The notes: generated by a model from the sequence alone, not told the origin. Positions 8,863-17,744 are shown, numbered from the stretch's first letter. The stretch is 64,000 bases of DNA from an uncultured Chitinophaga sp. (GCF_902168175.1 NZ_CABHOU010000038.1:25661-89660); one strand, 5' to 3'. Program-made: numbers and translations.

Positions 8863-10001
8863 GAAAGTACGCATTATTCATTGTTTTGTTACTGGCGGCC
8901 TCCTGCAGGAAAGACGTGGCAGTGTTCATGAATGAGGACATTCGCGTAGATTCTGCCACGATAAACGGCTTCGCAGGTTTCTACCTGCTGAATGAAGGGA
9001 ATATGGGCAGTAATAAAAGCACGCTCGACTTTTTTGATTATGCTACGGGCAGGTATCAGAGAAATATTTATGCCGCTACGAATCCAACCGTTCCCAAAGA
9101 ACTGGGCGATGTGGGAAATGATATTGCTATTTACGGCAGCAGGCTCTATGCGGTGATCAATGCCTCTAACAAAGTAGATGTGATGGATGCCCGTACGGCC
9201 AAAAAGATCGGGCAGATCGAGATCCCTAACTGCCGTTACATCAAGTTTGATAAAGGGTTTGCCTATATCACTTCTTACGCAGGCCCCATCGAAGTAAATC
9301 CAAACTACACCCAAAAAGGATATGTGGCTAAAGTAGATACGGCTACGCTGGCCATCGTTGATAAATGTATCGTAGGCTTCCAGCCGGATAATCTTGAAAT
9401 AACCGGCGGTAAGATTTATGTCGCTAACTCCGGTGGTTACATGGGGGCGGGCAGCACCGAAAAGTACGAACGCACCGTATCTGTAATCGATCTCGTCACT
9501 TTTAAAGAAGACAAACGGATTGATGTAGCCTATAACCTGCATCACATAAAGGCCGATAAACGCGGCGATTTGTGGGTAACCTCCAGGGGCGATTATAAGA
9601 AGTTGCCTTCCAGGCTTTATTTCATCGATAAAAACGAACAAAAGGTAACGGATACTTTGGATGTGGCCGTCAGCAATTACTTCCTCGATGGCGACTCATT
9701 ATATGTATACAGTACGGAGTGGAGTTACATCACTTATTCCAATGTTATCACTTATGGTATTGTAAATACGCGCACCCGTGAAGTGGTTACCCGTTCATTT
9801 ATTACAGATGGAACGGATAAGGAGATAGAGATCCCCTACGGCATCATGGTGAATCCTGTTACAAAAGACATCTACGTAACGGATGCCGGCAACTATGTAT
9901 CGCCGGGCATATTGTACTGCTTTTCAAAAGAAGGTAAGAAGAAATGGAGCGTCCGGACTGGTGATATACCTGCGCATTTTGCACTATTACCGAAATTATA
10001 A
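8859..10001 (+). CDS. BtuG-like surface beta-propeller lipoprotein (DUF5074/YncE-like)
   Basis: A 380-residue lipoprotein (signal MRKYALFIVLLLAASCRKD, Cys 16) carrying a beta-propeller of the YncE/DUF5074 kind. The opening GFYLLNEGNMGSNKSTLDFF is the family hallmark, followed by repeated blades such as GNDIAIYGSRLYAVINASNK and VTKDIYVTDAGNYVSPG. In gut Bacteroides, BtuG of this fold sits on the cell surface, binds cobalamin extremely tightly and passes it to BtuB. Four-base overlap with the receptor gene and the riboswitch upstream support the same role here. A second copy fused to an N-terminal Ig-like domain is at the end of the operon. Confidence 0.88.
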   Translation: MRKYALFIVLLLAASCRKDVAVFMNEDIRVDSATINGFAGFYLLNEGNMGSNKSTLDFFDYATGRYQRNIYAATNPTVPKELGDVGNDIAIYGSRLYAVINASNKVDVMDARTAKKIGQIEIPNCRYIKFDKGFAYITSYAGPIEVNPNYTQKGYVAKVDTATLAIVDKCIVGFQPDNLEITGGKIYVANSGGYMGAGSTEKYERTVSVIDLVTFKEDKRIDVAYNLHHIKADKRGDLWVTSRGDYKKLPSRLYFIDKNEQKVTDTLDVAVSNYFLDGDSLYVYSTEWSYITYSNVITYGIVNTRTREVVTRSFITDGTDKEIEIPYGIMVNPVTKDIYVTDAGNYVSPGILYCFSKEGKKKWSVRTGDIPAHFALLPKL

Positions 10002-10034
10002 ACTAAAAAATAGGACAACCCGAAAACAAACCAC

Positions 10035-11504
10035 ATGAAGAAAATCGTTTTTCTAACACTGCTTACGGTCGTTAGTTTATTTACGGCCTCCTGCCGGAAA
10101 GAGCAGTACAATGCCCCGACGCTTTCAGGGATCGGAACAGATACCATCACTATGAACATCGGCGATGAAATAGTGCTGGCACCTAATATCACTAATACCA
10201 AAGGCAATAGTTACAGCTGGTGGGTGAATAATAAGCAGGTGGCAGCCAGTCAGCTCAATTACACCTTTGCTGCTACGGAACCGGGTAACTTCGATGTTAC
10301 TTTAAAAGTGAACAACAAGGGTGGTAACGACGAGCAGTCGTACAAGATACTCGTGGAAAAGCCAATTGCGATCACTATTGCCGACCCGCTGGCGGTTTCG
10401 ATGTGTAACGTACTGGAAATTGCGCCAGCTATTACAGGTCCTGATCGTACGGATTATGAGTACCAGTGGTCGATTGGTGATTCTGTTATCGGTAAAAAAC
10501 GTAACCTGGAATTTATTGCGCCAGAAGCCGGTACCTACGAGCTTACGTTTCGTATTACCGCCGGTAAACAAAGCACCACTATCAACCGTTCGGTAACAGT
10601 AAAGGCGGAGCAGTATGTGAAAAATGCGTACACGCTGCTCGAATACCTGCCTTCACCGGCAAAAGGTCAGAATTGGTCAGTGATCGGTTATGCGGATAAC
10701 TGGAGGTACGGCGCTGAATTCCCGCTTTCTTACAATGATTACCTGGCTAAGTCTTCTGAGTTAAGGAAGTTAAGCCCCAATAACGGACTTGTACTCGGCT
10801 CCTGGGGCGGGTCTGCCACCTTTAAGTTTGATCATACGGTGGTGAATGCACAGGGTAAACCCGATCTGGAAATGACAGCTGTTTATTCCCGCCTCGACGT
10901 GCCGGCTGTGTACGTGGCATATGACCGTAATAAAAATGGCCAGCCTGATGCAGACGAGTGGTATGAGATCAAAAATGAAGATTATGGGATAGAAGATATA
11001 GCCGAGTACCAGATAAGCTATGCCTATAGCCGGGTGGAATTCGACGCGAGGAGAATGTACCACTACTTTACCTGGAAAGATAACCAGGAGGAACCAGTTT
11101 CCGGTGAGGTGCAATATGTTAAGATCATGAGTACTGCTATGACTACGGCGAATGTTTTCTCTACCAAGGGGCTTTTTCCTGGTTATACAATGCCCGATAC
11201 CGCAACCAAACAAATGGTGGTGATGAATGGCTGGCCAACTTCGTTTACCCGTAAAGGAAAACGAATCAGCAGGAATGTGAGCGGTGCTGTTCAGTTTCAG
11301 CAGAAGTTGAATATTGATATTGAGATGGCGGTAAATGCGAAAGGTGAGAGCGTGAGCCTGCCGGGTATCGATTTCATCAGGGTGCAGAAGGTGGTGTATC
11401 CTTTCCAGTTGGATACCGGTCTCGGGATCGTGAAAGACTGGAACATGGAGGAAGGTAGAATGTCGCAGGTGTTCGGAATCCTGGACAGGCATCTTAAAAA
11501 CTAA
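10035..11504 (+). CDS. PKD/Ig-domain surface lipoprotein of the B12 operon, copy 1
   Basis: A 489-residue lipoprotein (signal ending LFTASCRKE). Two Ig/PKD-like domains follow: about residues 35-115 (NSYSWWVNNKQV, then EPGNFDVTLKVNNKGG) and 115-195 (YEYQWSIGDSVIG, then GTYELTFRI). The C-terminal part (about 200-489) is a jelly-roll-like domain starting YTLLEYLPSPAKGQNW, with GSATFKFDHTVVN and an EF-hand-like calcium loop DRNKNGQPDADEWYEI. This 'cell surface protein' family is common in Bacteroidota B12 loci; its exact role is unknown, though ligand or corrinoid capture beside the BtuG/BtuB complex is plausible. It is paralogous to the gene at 12535, sharing the calcium loop and C-terminal domain. 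Confidence 0.8.
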   Translation: MKKIVFLTLLTVVSLFTASCRKEQYNAPTLSGIGTDTITMNIGDEIVLAPNITNTKGNSYSWWVNNKQVAASQLNYTFAATEPGNFDVTLKVNNKGGNDEQSYKILVEKPIAITIADPLAVSMCNVLEIAPAITGPDRTDYEYQWSIGDSVIGKKRNLEFIAPEAGTYELTFRITAGKQSTTINRSVTVKAEQYVKNAYTLLEYLPSPAKGQNWSVIGYADNWRYGAEFPLSYNDYLAKSSELRKLSPNNGLVLGSWGGSATFKFDHTVVNAQGKPDLEMTAVYSRLDVPAVYVAYDRNKNGQPDADEWYEIKNEDYGIEDIAEYQISYAYSRVEFDARRMYHYFTWKDNQEEPVSGEVQYVKIMSTAMTTANVFSTKGLFPGYTMPDTATKQMVVMNGWPTSFTRKGKRISRNVSGAVQFQQKLNIDIEMAVNAKGESVSLPGIDFIRVQKVVYPFQLDTGLGIVKDWNMEEGRMSQVFGILDRHLKN

Positions 11505-11553
11505 AAAAGCCGGGTAACTCCAATATTTGTTTAACTCAAAAAAATGTAGACTC

Positions 11554-12483
11554 ATGAAACACACACATTTTAGTAAATCGCTGGTGGTAGCGGTCATTTG
11601 TCTTGTTACAGCAACCTCCTGTTCAAAGCAAAATGACCTGCAGGACACAGCGCCAACGCTGGAAACCGGTGCATCAAATGGCCTGAACAAACTGCTGACG
11701 ACCTACACTATCACTTTCGAGGGATTAAGTCGTAGTTATATGGCCGACTCTACCTCCTATGGTGATAACACCTACTCTTCCTGGGGTGGTACCCAGATAG
11801 CCCCATACGTACATTCGCCCAGCAACCTTCGCTTCGCTATCAAAGGCGCAGGCGGTGTTAACCCGGTGGAGTTCTGGGACGGTGGGTTTGTTGTTTCGGA
11901 TTGGAACTATAAACAGAATATTCCAGGAAAATCGGGCGACTGGTGGTACTCGTACCTCAACCAGTGCAGTGTTTATTCGGGTACGCACGGTGCTAAGAAT
12001 GGCGGTGCCGGCGGCAGCAGCAATTTCGCTGTAATGTTTGGTTACGTAGATTTCTTTAACAGCAGTTACGTTACACCTCCAACGCTGGATTTTACATCCG
12101 GTAGCGGCACTATAGAGGGCATGCAGGTATGTCTTTCCTCTTACACCTACGGCGTAATTATGAATGGGAATGGATTTGGCGCTGCAGGCGCTGCAACACC
12201 ACTTTCAAACGTGGCCGGTGGAACCGGACATTTAACGTTACAGGCGTTCGGCTTCAATGGCAGCACACCTACCAACAGCGGTCTTCCCGTGGAGATTGAT
12301 TTGGCAAGATACAGTGGCTACCTGCCCGTAGCCGGACCGTTAACCTCATGGACTTATTTTGACTTGTCGCTTTTAGGGAATGTTACCCGTGTTGAATTCA
12401 ACATTGTTGGTAATGACTATGGCGACTACGGACTCAATACACCGGCATATGTGTGTATAGATGACGTTGAAGTAACCCTGTAA
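11554..12483 (+). CDS. DUF4465-family lipoprotein of the B12 operon
   Basis: A 309-residue lipoprotein. The open frame extends back to a TTG at 11527, but the ATG at 11554 directly begins the signal (MKHTHFSKSLVVAVICLVTA, then TSCSKQ). The mature part matches the DUF4465 pattern: an early TFEGLSRSYMADSTSYG, DWNYKQNIPGKSGDWW, a central beta-rich domain with NGFGAAGAATP, and the C-terminal VCIDDVEVTL typical of PEP-CTERM-like/jelly-roll folds. DUF4465 proteins recur next to cobalamin receptors and some surface B12-binding proteins of Bacteroides (BtuH type) are reported to be of this general kind; I regard that match as probable rather than certain. It sits between the two PKD paralogues in the riboswitch operon. 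Confidence 0.82.
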   Translation: MKHTHFSKSLVVAVICLVTATSCSKQNDLQDTAPTLETGASNGLNKLLTTYTITFEGLSRSYMADSTSYGDNTYSSWGGTQIAPYVHSPSNLRFAIKGAGGVNPVEFWDGGFVVSDWNYKQNIPGKSGDWWYSYLNQCSVYSGTHGAKNGGAGGSSNFAVMFGYVDFFNSSYVTPPTLDFTSGSGTIEGMQVCLSSYTYGVIMNGNGFGAAGAATPLSNVAGGTGHLTLQAFGFNGSTPTNSGLPVEIDLARYSGYLPVAGPLTSWTYFDLSLLGNVTRVEFNIVGNDYGDYGLNTPAYVCIDDVEVTL

Positions 12484-12534
12484 TATATAATCGAATAGTG
12501 CCCGGCTTTTTTAAAATACAATTAATCCGATAAA

Positions 12535-14061
12535 ATGAATCTCAGATATAAAATACTCGCTTCGCTTACCTGCGCTTCACTGTTGATCAGCAGTTGTGGA
12601 AAAAAGGATGCTGAACTCCCTGAACCGGCGCCTGTTATCGCCGGCCTTGAGTCTGATTATTATGTGGTGATAAAAGAAAATATACAGCTTAAACCCGCCC
12701 TCGAAAATCGTGTAGATTCCATCGTATGGTTAGTGAACGGTAAAAGAGTGGCCAATGCACTGGAATACACCTTCGAGGCGCCGGCTGATCCCGGGGCTTA
12801 CAGCCTGATCGTGATGGCTTACAATGCCGGTAATATTTTCCAGAAGGTGATACAAATTACTACAGGCCGTTATTTAAACTGGTCGACCACCAGCAATACC
12901 ATTTTAAAGATCGGGGCGTCCGCCAAATTTGCAGGCAAAACTGATCTGAAGTGGGAAGTGCTTTCCGCCCCGTCCGGATTATACAGGCTTACTGATACCA
13001 CGGCTACGCAGACGGCGCTGTTTTCCGCAGTTACCAGGGGCAGCTACAAGCTAAAAGTATCCTCCGGTAATTTGGTAGATACATTGCTGGTTACCGTGCG
13101 TCAACCCGACCTGGCGCCGTCGCCTTACATTAAAAGTGTGTTCGATTACCTGCCGGCTCCGGGCCAGTTCGTAAACGAGTTGCCAAAGTATAATGCAGGT
13201 GATACCTACGAAACAATGGTAGCCAAAGCGGGTAAGGAACTGATTGGCGAAGAGGCAAATATGATCACCTTAGGTGGTTGGGGTGGTTATGTAGTGGTGG
13301 GCTTCGATCATACCGTGGTGAACGTACCAGGCAGGCGCGATTTCAGGATTCACGGCAACGCATTTGGCGCTAATGCCAATCCCCGCCCTAACGCACCTTT
13401 TGGGGGCAGTTGTGAGCCAGGTATCATTATGGTGGCCTACGATAAAAATAAAAACGGTAAACCGGATGAAGATGAGTGGTATGAAATAAAAGGCAGCGCT
13501 AACTTTTCTGCAGAAGCGGAGCCCTGGTACAGTGTAGCGGTTTCGGTTAAAAATGATGTGCGTACTTTCCGCAGCTACGAAATGACCTATCATCGTCCGG
13601 CAACAGAAACGCCATCGCCTGCACCTCAGGGCCATGTAAGCATTGGTAATTACATCCGCTGGGCCGACAACCAGGGACAGGAAGGTTACAAAGTGAAGAA
13701 CACATTCCATACCCAGAGCTACTACCCGGGTTGGGTGAAAGAAGATAAGATTACTTACAAGGGTATCCGCCTCGCCACTAATGGTATTGAGGAGAGTGGG
13801 AGTGGAAGCTACTTTGTACTGTATGCGTTCAGGTATGGTTACGTAGATAACTATCCTAATCCGCATAACAACTCCGGTATCGATATCGACTGGGCTATTG
13901 ATAAAAACGGTAAGAAGGCAAACCTGCCAGGCATCGACTTCGTAAAAGTTTATAATGGTATTGACCAGGAAAACGGCTGGCTGGGCGAAGCGTCCACCGA
14001 AGTGGGGCGAGGTGAAGACCTGCACCTGTTAGGGCTTAATATCGAAACCATCGTTCAATAG
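12535..14061 (+). CDS. PKD/Ig-domain surface lipoprotein of the B12 operon, copy 2
   Basis: A 508-residue lipoprotein (signal ending LISSCGKKD) paralogous to the protein encoded at 10035. It has Ig-like domains over residues about 30-105 (VDSIVWLVNGKRV, then PGAYSLIVMAYNAGN) and 105-190, then the shared C-terminal domain from about 195: SVFDYLPAPGQFVNELPKY, GGWGGYVVVGFDHTVVN, and the calcium-loop-like DKNKNGKPDEDEWYEIKG. The second copy keeps the His-bearing FDHTVVN strand and the EF-hand-like loop, so both are probably functional. The final segment (GIDIDWAIDKNGKKANLPG, then DFVKVYNG) is also shared with copy 1. A duplicated set of extracellular corrinoid-associated proteins may broaden ligand range (inference). 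Confidence 0.8.
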   Translation: MNLRYKILASLTCASLLISSCGKKDAELPEPAPVIAGLESDYYVVIKENIQLKPALENRVDSIVWLVNGKRVANALEYTFEAPADPGAYSLIVMAYNAGNIFQKVIQITTGRYLNWSTTSNTILKIGASAKFAGKTDLKWEVLSAPSGLYRLTDTTATQTALFSAVTRGSYKLKVSSGNLVDTLLVTVRQPDLAPSPYIKSVFDYLPAPGQFVNELPKYNAGDTYETMVAKAGKELIGEEANMITLGGWGGYVVVGFDHTVVNVPGRRDFRIHGNAFGANANPRPNAPFGGSCEPGIIMVAYDKNKNGKPDEDEWYEIKGSANFSAEAEPWYSVAVSVKNDVRTFRSYEMTYHRPATETPSPAPQGHVSIGNYIRWADNQGQEGYKVKNTFHTQSYYPGWVKEDKITYKGIRLATNGIEESGSGSYFVLYAFRYGYVDNYPNPHNNSGIDIDWAIDKNGKKANLPGIDFVKVYNGIDQENGWLGEASTEVGRGEDLHLLGLNIETIVQ

Positions 14062-14202
14062 TTTTGACTTGTAACGCGGAAACGGCTGTTAGCAATACTT
14101 ACAGGGTAATATTACCCCGTATGGTCAGCATGTTTATGATTATAGTATACACCATTGAAAATTAACAATACACTTAATAGAATTCAATTAGAGTCAAAAT
14201 TT

Positions 14203-15546
14203 ATGAAGAGACGTGTTTTAGCATTGGGGGCGTTCACCGCCATGGCAGTAGTATCCTGTTCTAAAAATGATACAGATGCACCTGTACCTGAGGTAGATAT
14301 TGTAAATGTGCTTTCTGAAACAACGGTGGCACAGGAAGATACCTTGTTTTTTAAAGTGAAAGCGAGCCAGGGTAGTACCTTTGCATGGACTGTAGACGGT
14401 AAAGACGCAATTGTTAAAGATTCCATCTTTAAGTTTGTTACCAGCGAGTTGGGCGAACACACCATTACCGTAACCGCTTCCAGGAATGGGCAAACAGCTA
14501 CTTCGCATGAAAAGATATTCGTGTATGGCAAGTACAAGTTCGGCACCTTCGTATTAAATGAAGGCAATATGACTACTGAAAATGGTAGTCTCACCTTCAT
14601 TAGCCCGAAAGGTATCGTGACCGACAGCGCGTATTATAAAGCGAATGGTACGGAGCTTGGCAACGTTGCCCAGGACCTGTACATACAGAACAACAAGATC
14701 TACATCATTTCTCAAAACGGTAAAAAGAACGCCGTAGGCGCATCATTCACCAATGATGGCCTGCTGGTGGTAGCCAATGCCGAAACGCTGAAAAAAGAAG
14801 CAGCTTATAATGACGAACTGGCTACGCTGAGCTGGCCTACGCACGTGGCTGTATTGAACGAAGAAAATGTGATCATCCGCGACAATAAAGGGTTGCACCG
14901 CTTCAATACCACGACCAAAGTACTTACTTTCATCAAAGGTTCCAGGTCGGCCGCAAAGCTTACCATGGCTGTATCAAACAACAAGCTGTTTGCTGCCGCC
15001 GGTACTAAAGTGTTCGTGGTAGAGCCCAATAAAGATACACTGACGATAGCGCTGGATATCAAAGCGTCCGTAAGCGGAGTGGTAAAGGCCAGCGATGGTA
15101 ACATATGGGTATCTAACACCGGTTCTCCTGCCAGGATCTCCAAGATCAATTACAGGGATTATTCTGTGATTAAAGCCAACGATATCACCGTAGGTAGTGT
15201 AAGCGCAGGTTTCGGTGCTACTCCGGGCATCACCGCAAAAGGCGATACCCTTTACTTCAGCGGCGCTGGTACCAAAATCTATCGCCATATTTTCAGCATC
15301 GGGGCCACGGAGTTTATGGTTGATGCTAAAACCATGGTGGAAAATGCGAACATTTTGTACAACAATATCGCCGTACACCCGGTTACAGGCGAGGTGTATT
15401 TAAACACGATCAAAGCCTACGGACTGGATTACCTGATCAATAATACCAGCGTTTTTAACTTCAGCAATGGCACTGCATTGACCGCTAACTATAAGAACTA
15501 CACTAATTTCCCTGCAGGTACTTTCTTTACCTGCAATTTCAAATAG
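14203..15546 (+). CDS. PKD-domain fused to BtuG-like beta-propeller lipoprotein
   Basis: The longest frame starts at a TTG (14155), but the ATG at 14203 begins the lipoprotein signal MKRRVLALGAFTAMAVVSCS, giving 447 residues. After the lipid Cys, residues about 25-110 form a single Ig/PKD-like domain (GSTFAWTVDGKDAIV, then ELGEHTITVTASRNGQ). A DUF5074/YncE-type propeller follows from about 115, opening with the hallmark KFGTFVLNEGNMTTENGSL and ending in TFFTCNFK. It is therefore a second BtuG-like protein of the operon, with an added spacer domain compared with the gene at 8859. A perfect palindrome GGGTAATATTACCC (14104-14117) lies in the 141-bp gap before it, and a strong terminator follows it. 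Confidence 0.85.
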   Translation: MKRRVLALGAFTAMAVVSCSKNDTDAPVPEVDIVNVLSETTVAQEDTLFFKVKASQGSTFAWTVDGKDAIVKDSIFKFVTSELGEHTITVTASRNGQTATSHEKIFVYGKYKFGTFVLNEGNMTTENGSLTFISPKGIVTDSAYYKANGTELGNVAQDLYIQNNKIYIISQNGKKNAVGASFTNDGLLVVANAETLKKEAAYNDELATLSWPTHVAVLNEENVIIRDNKGLHRFNTTTKVLTFIKGSRSAAKLTMAVSNNKLFAAAGTKVFVVEPNKDTLTIALDIKASVSGVVKASDGNIWVSNTGSPARISKINYRDYSVIKANDITVGSVSAGFGATPGITAKGDTLYFSGAGTKIYRHIFSIGATEFMVDAKTMVENANILYNNIAVHPVTGEVYLNTIKAYGLDYLINNTSVFNFSNGTALTANYKNYTNFPAGTFFTCNFK

Positions 15547-15564
15547 CGGAACGTAATTTTTGTT

Positions 15565-15599
15565 GGGGAGACTGCCTTTACGGGCAGTTTCCCCTTTTT
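15565..15599 (+). terminator. Rho-independent terminator of the B12 operon
   Basis: A stem of GGGGAGACTGCC with GGGCAGTTTCCCC around a TTTAC loop is followed directly by TTTTT. It closes the operon that begins with the cobalamin riboswitch. Confidence 0.9.
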
Positions 15600-15743
15600 A
15601 TATCCGGCACCCTTAATGTTAACACCTGGTTTTTTGTGAAAACTTGTAACTTCAGTTAAATGCTTAATATTTAGGGAATATTCTAAACCGTTAATTCAAA
15701 GAAAGATCAGATGAAACACCTCAGATTGGCTTTGTTCGGATTG

Positions 15744-15854
15744 CTAATAAGGCCCCGGTGCATCAGGTTGTACACTGTTCGCCTCCTGGTCGCCATTACA
15801 AAAGGCGGTCCATAAAGCAGTAGTGTTCGTGTTGTTGGTTGTTTGCCTGTCCAT
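15744..15854 (-). pseudogene. Possible N-terminal remnant of an ECF sigma factor
   Basis: The 15600-15995 gap has no full gene. On the minus strand a 36-codon frame reads MDRQTTNNTN, then TTALWTAFCNGDQEAN before going off-family and stopping. LWTAFCNGDQEA resembles the start of region 2 of Bacteroidota ECF sigma factors (typically LW.AFK.GD.EAF). I read it as a frame-broken remnant of such a gene, but the match is short. The opposite strand has a signal-like start at 15711 (MKHLRLALFGLLI) that also dies quickly. Confidence 0.3.
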
Positions 15855-15995
15855 TCAGCGTATTACGTCGCTTAAAGGTATAAAATATCAGGCAGGAAGC
15901 GTGCGGATAATGGTGGGTTTGCCGCAATGCCGGGGTAACAGATACTTACCGCGAGGGTGCCGGTTATAAAATAAGGTCTGCAAAAGGCAATAGGG

Positions 15996-16502
15996 TTAAG
16001 GGTGTAAAAACTTCAGCTTCACATCGTGCATATCCACCAGGGTATCTATCTTCAAAAAGAAGGTCGCCTGCCACGCCTGTGTGTTAACCGCCTGTTTATT
16101 CAACTCCACGTCCCATGGCGGGTATACCCTGATCCCCCGTTTCCCGTCTTTCCCATTATCTGTAAAAACTGCTCTAGCTGCTAATACTGATTTCGGGAAA
16201 ATAAACTGTCCGAAGCGCGCCCCGTTTCTCGTCGTTATCACCAGGAAGTCGATATCGTCCGCAATATCAAAAGGAGCCGTGATACCCTGATCATTCCGTT
16301 TCCAGATCGTTACGAACAGTCCTGCTTTTGTAGGAGTAATCCTGGCTTCCCTATATTGGATTTGGTAATTGTTCAAAGTGAAATTACAGGCGCTGTATTC
16401 CTGGCTTTCCGTATGCAGCCGGAAATTGCTGAGCGGCCATCCGCATTTGTCATACACCAGTTCTTTCGCCAGCAATAAGTCTTGGGGCAGGGGAGATGTC
16501 AT
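15996..16502 (-). CDS. MepB-family protein
   Basis: A 168-residue protein of the MepB family, named for the third gene of the staphylococcal mepRAB multidrug locus; its function is not known. Family features seen: YQIQYREARITPTKAGLFVT (the central conserved segment), WKRNDQGITAPFD, the acidic DDIDFLVI, FGQFIFPKSVL, GKRGIRVYPPWD near the C-terminus and WQATFFL. The fold is probably a small nuclease-like or EVE-type domain, but this is uncertain. The ATG at 16502 starts without a leader peptide. It is the last of three same-strand genes with DinB and VOC proteins, a typical stress or detoxification group. Confidence 0.85.
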   Translation of the reverse strand: MTSPLPQDLLLAKELVYDKCGWPLSNFRLHTESQEYSACNFTLNNYQIQYREARITPTKAGLFVTIWKRNDQGITAPFDIADDIDFLVITTRNGARFGQFIFPKSVLAARAVFTDNGKDGKRGIRVYPPWDVELNKQAVNTQAWQATFFLKIDTLVDMHDVKLKFLHP

Positions 16503-16538
16503 TACATGTTTTTATAGCGTACAAAGAAAAGGCATTTT

Positions 16539-17057
16539 TTAATGGGATAAAGTGGTATTTCCCAGCGCCGCATCAATATCCCGTTTTTGCCGCAAGTGAT
16601 GCCGCATATGCATATCCGCGAACTGTAGCCATTCCTGCGCCGTAAAGTACCCCAGCCCGGGATGTTTTGTTTTGCCGGATGTACGGCCATCGAACTCCAG
16701 TTGCAGTACATCGTTTTTAATCGCGATCAGCGCTTTTGCCAGCTCCTCTTTGCTACCCGGTTGCGGCATGTTGATGTCGTTATAGGGGTTGGCCTGCGGT
16801 TCGTCCGGAAAGCTGTTGTTAGCAAAAATAGTAATAGCGTGGGGATGCATGTGTTCGTCTGCATTGCCCGCCGTAAGCGCCAACTGCATCTGCTCCGCGA
16901 AAAATCCCGTATCAATCACCAGGTGTTTGTATACCTGCCCCAGCGACCATGCGCCTGCGTGCGGGCGTTTACTGAGTTGTTCCATGCTGTAGTCAGGTAA
17001 AAAAGAGATCCAGAGATCAATGGTTTGGCAGAAACGGGAGAGTTGGGTGTTTTCCAT
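16539..17057 (-). CDS. DinB-superfamily protein
   Basis: A 172-residue helical protein of the DinB/YfiT superfamily. The first helix carries LSKRPHAGAWSLGQVYKHLV, with the His of YKHL as the usual first metal ligand. The C-terminal helix TAQEWLQFADMHMRHHLRQK supplies two further His ligands. DinB-like proteins are metal-dependent thiol transferases or unknowns; the substrate cannot be assigned. It lies 9 bp after the VOC gene and 36 bp before the MepB gene, so the three form an operon. No leader or membrane segment is present. Confidence 0.85.
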   Translation of the reverse strand: MENTQLSRFCQTIDLWISFLPDYSMEQLSKRPHAGAWSLGQVYKHLVIDTGFFAEQMQLALTAGNADEHMHPHAITIFANNSFPDEPQANPYNDINMPQPGSKEELAKALIAIKNDVLQLEFDGRTSGKTKHPGLGYFTAQEWLQFADMHMRHHLRQKRDIDAALGNTTLSH

Positions 17058-17066
17058 AAATGAACT

Positions 17067-17453
17067 TTACATATGAAACACATTGAACTTATGGCCATCG
17101 GGGTCGGCAAATACAAAACCGTAATAGCCTTCTCCAAACACTTCTGGTTCGGAAACGATCGTGCCTCCGGCCTCCCGTATTTCTTTTTCCCAGCTATTCA
17201 CCTCTTCTTTACTTTCTGCAGAAAGCGTGAAAATAATTTCATTCCCGGATATTGCATCAGCAATCGGACCCTTCATAGCTGGTTCCAATATATCCTTCAA
17301 AAAGAAATGAATGATAAAGTTATTGTCACCGAAGAAGAAGCTGGTCAACTGCTCCGATGCACCATTGTGTTTGAACCCAAGTTGCGTGTAGAAATTTGTT
17401 GTTCTGTCCAGGTCGCTGACACTGAAGTTAGCCCATATTCTTTTTGAGTGCAT
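17067..17453 (-). CDS. VOC-family protein (glyoxalase-like)
   Basis: A 128-residue vicinal-oxygen-chelate protein. The first module opens with RIWANFSVSDLDRTTNFYTQ and continues GFKHNGASEQLTSFFFGDNN; the second ends with GEGYYGFVFADPDGHKFNVF, the usual DPDGH motif with a metal-ligand or substrate-contact His. Its size fits a single-chain, dimeric bleomycin-resistance or glyoxalase-like protein. It is the first gene of the minus-strand operon with DinB and MepB proteins. Substrate is unknown. Confidence 0.87.
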   Translation of the reverse strand: MHSKRIWANFSVSDLDRTTNFYTQLGFKHNGASEQLTSFFFGDNNFIIHFFLKDILEPAMKGPIADAISGNEIIFTLSAESKEEVNSWEKEIREAGGTIVSEPEVFGEGYYGFVFADPDGHKFNVFHM

Positions 17454-17744
17454 AACTAAGGATTTGATTGTAGTTCAAAGGTAGTTCATACATCCTGGTG
17501 CAGGGAGGCTTATTGCGAACTTTTCGGGGTTGTTTCCGTCAATCTGGTGGGGTTAGCTGCCACATATTGGCTTGCGTTGACGGGAATCGTTTATCAGCTC
17601 GTTGGCGAGATAATCGCTGTAGTAGCGGACCACACCGCCGTCATTGAAGCAACCGTCGTGCGCGGTCTTCACACCAGTAAGCCTTGTGTGCTGATGTGTG
17701 TGATTGGTGGCGACGTAGTCAAGGTCCCTGCGTGCAGAGCAACC
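17454..17744. other. Gap without a supported gene between the VOC and AraC genes
   Basis: This 291-bp stretch must hold the promoter of the VOC-DinB-MepB operon. On the minus strand a 63-codon open frame continues in phase directly after the AraC stop codon (17745-17747) to 17553, without an ATG. Its composition looks coding-like but I recognise no family and chance explains a frame this short. Confidence 0.4.

Noticed and set aside
8889..9641. 250-codon open frame antisense to the BtuG-like gene
   Set aside because: It is the shadow of a well-supported gene with a lipoprotein signal and propeller repeats; no family features on the minus strand.
10770..11690. 306-codon open frame antisense to the PKD protein gene
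   Set aside because: Shadow frame; the plus strand has signal peptide, Ig domains and a calcium loop, the minus strand has nothing recognisable.
14104..14117. GGGTAATATTACCC palindrome as a terminator inside the B12 operon
   Set aside because: Short, AT-rich centre and no T-run; the operon appears to continue to the terminator at 15565.
17553..17744. In-frame 63-codon extension after the AraC stop codon on the minus strand
   Set aside because: No start codon, no recognised family, and the AraC protein already ends where the family normally does; an open stretch of this size is plausible by chance.
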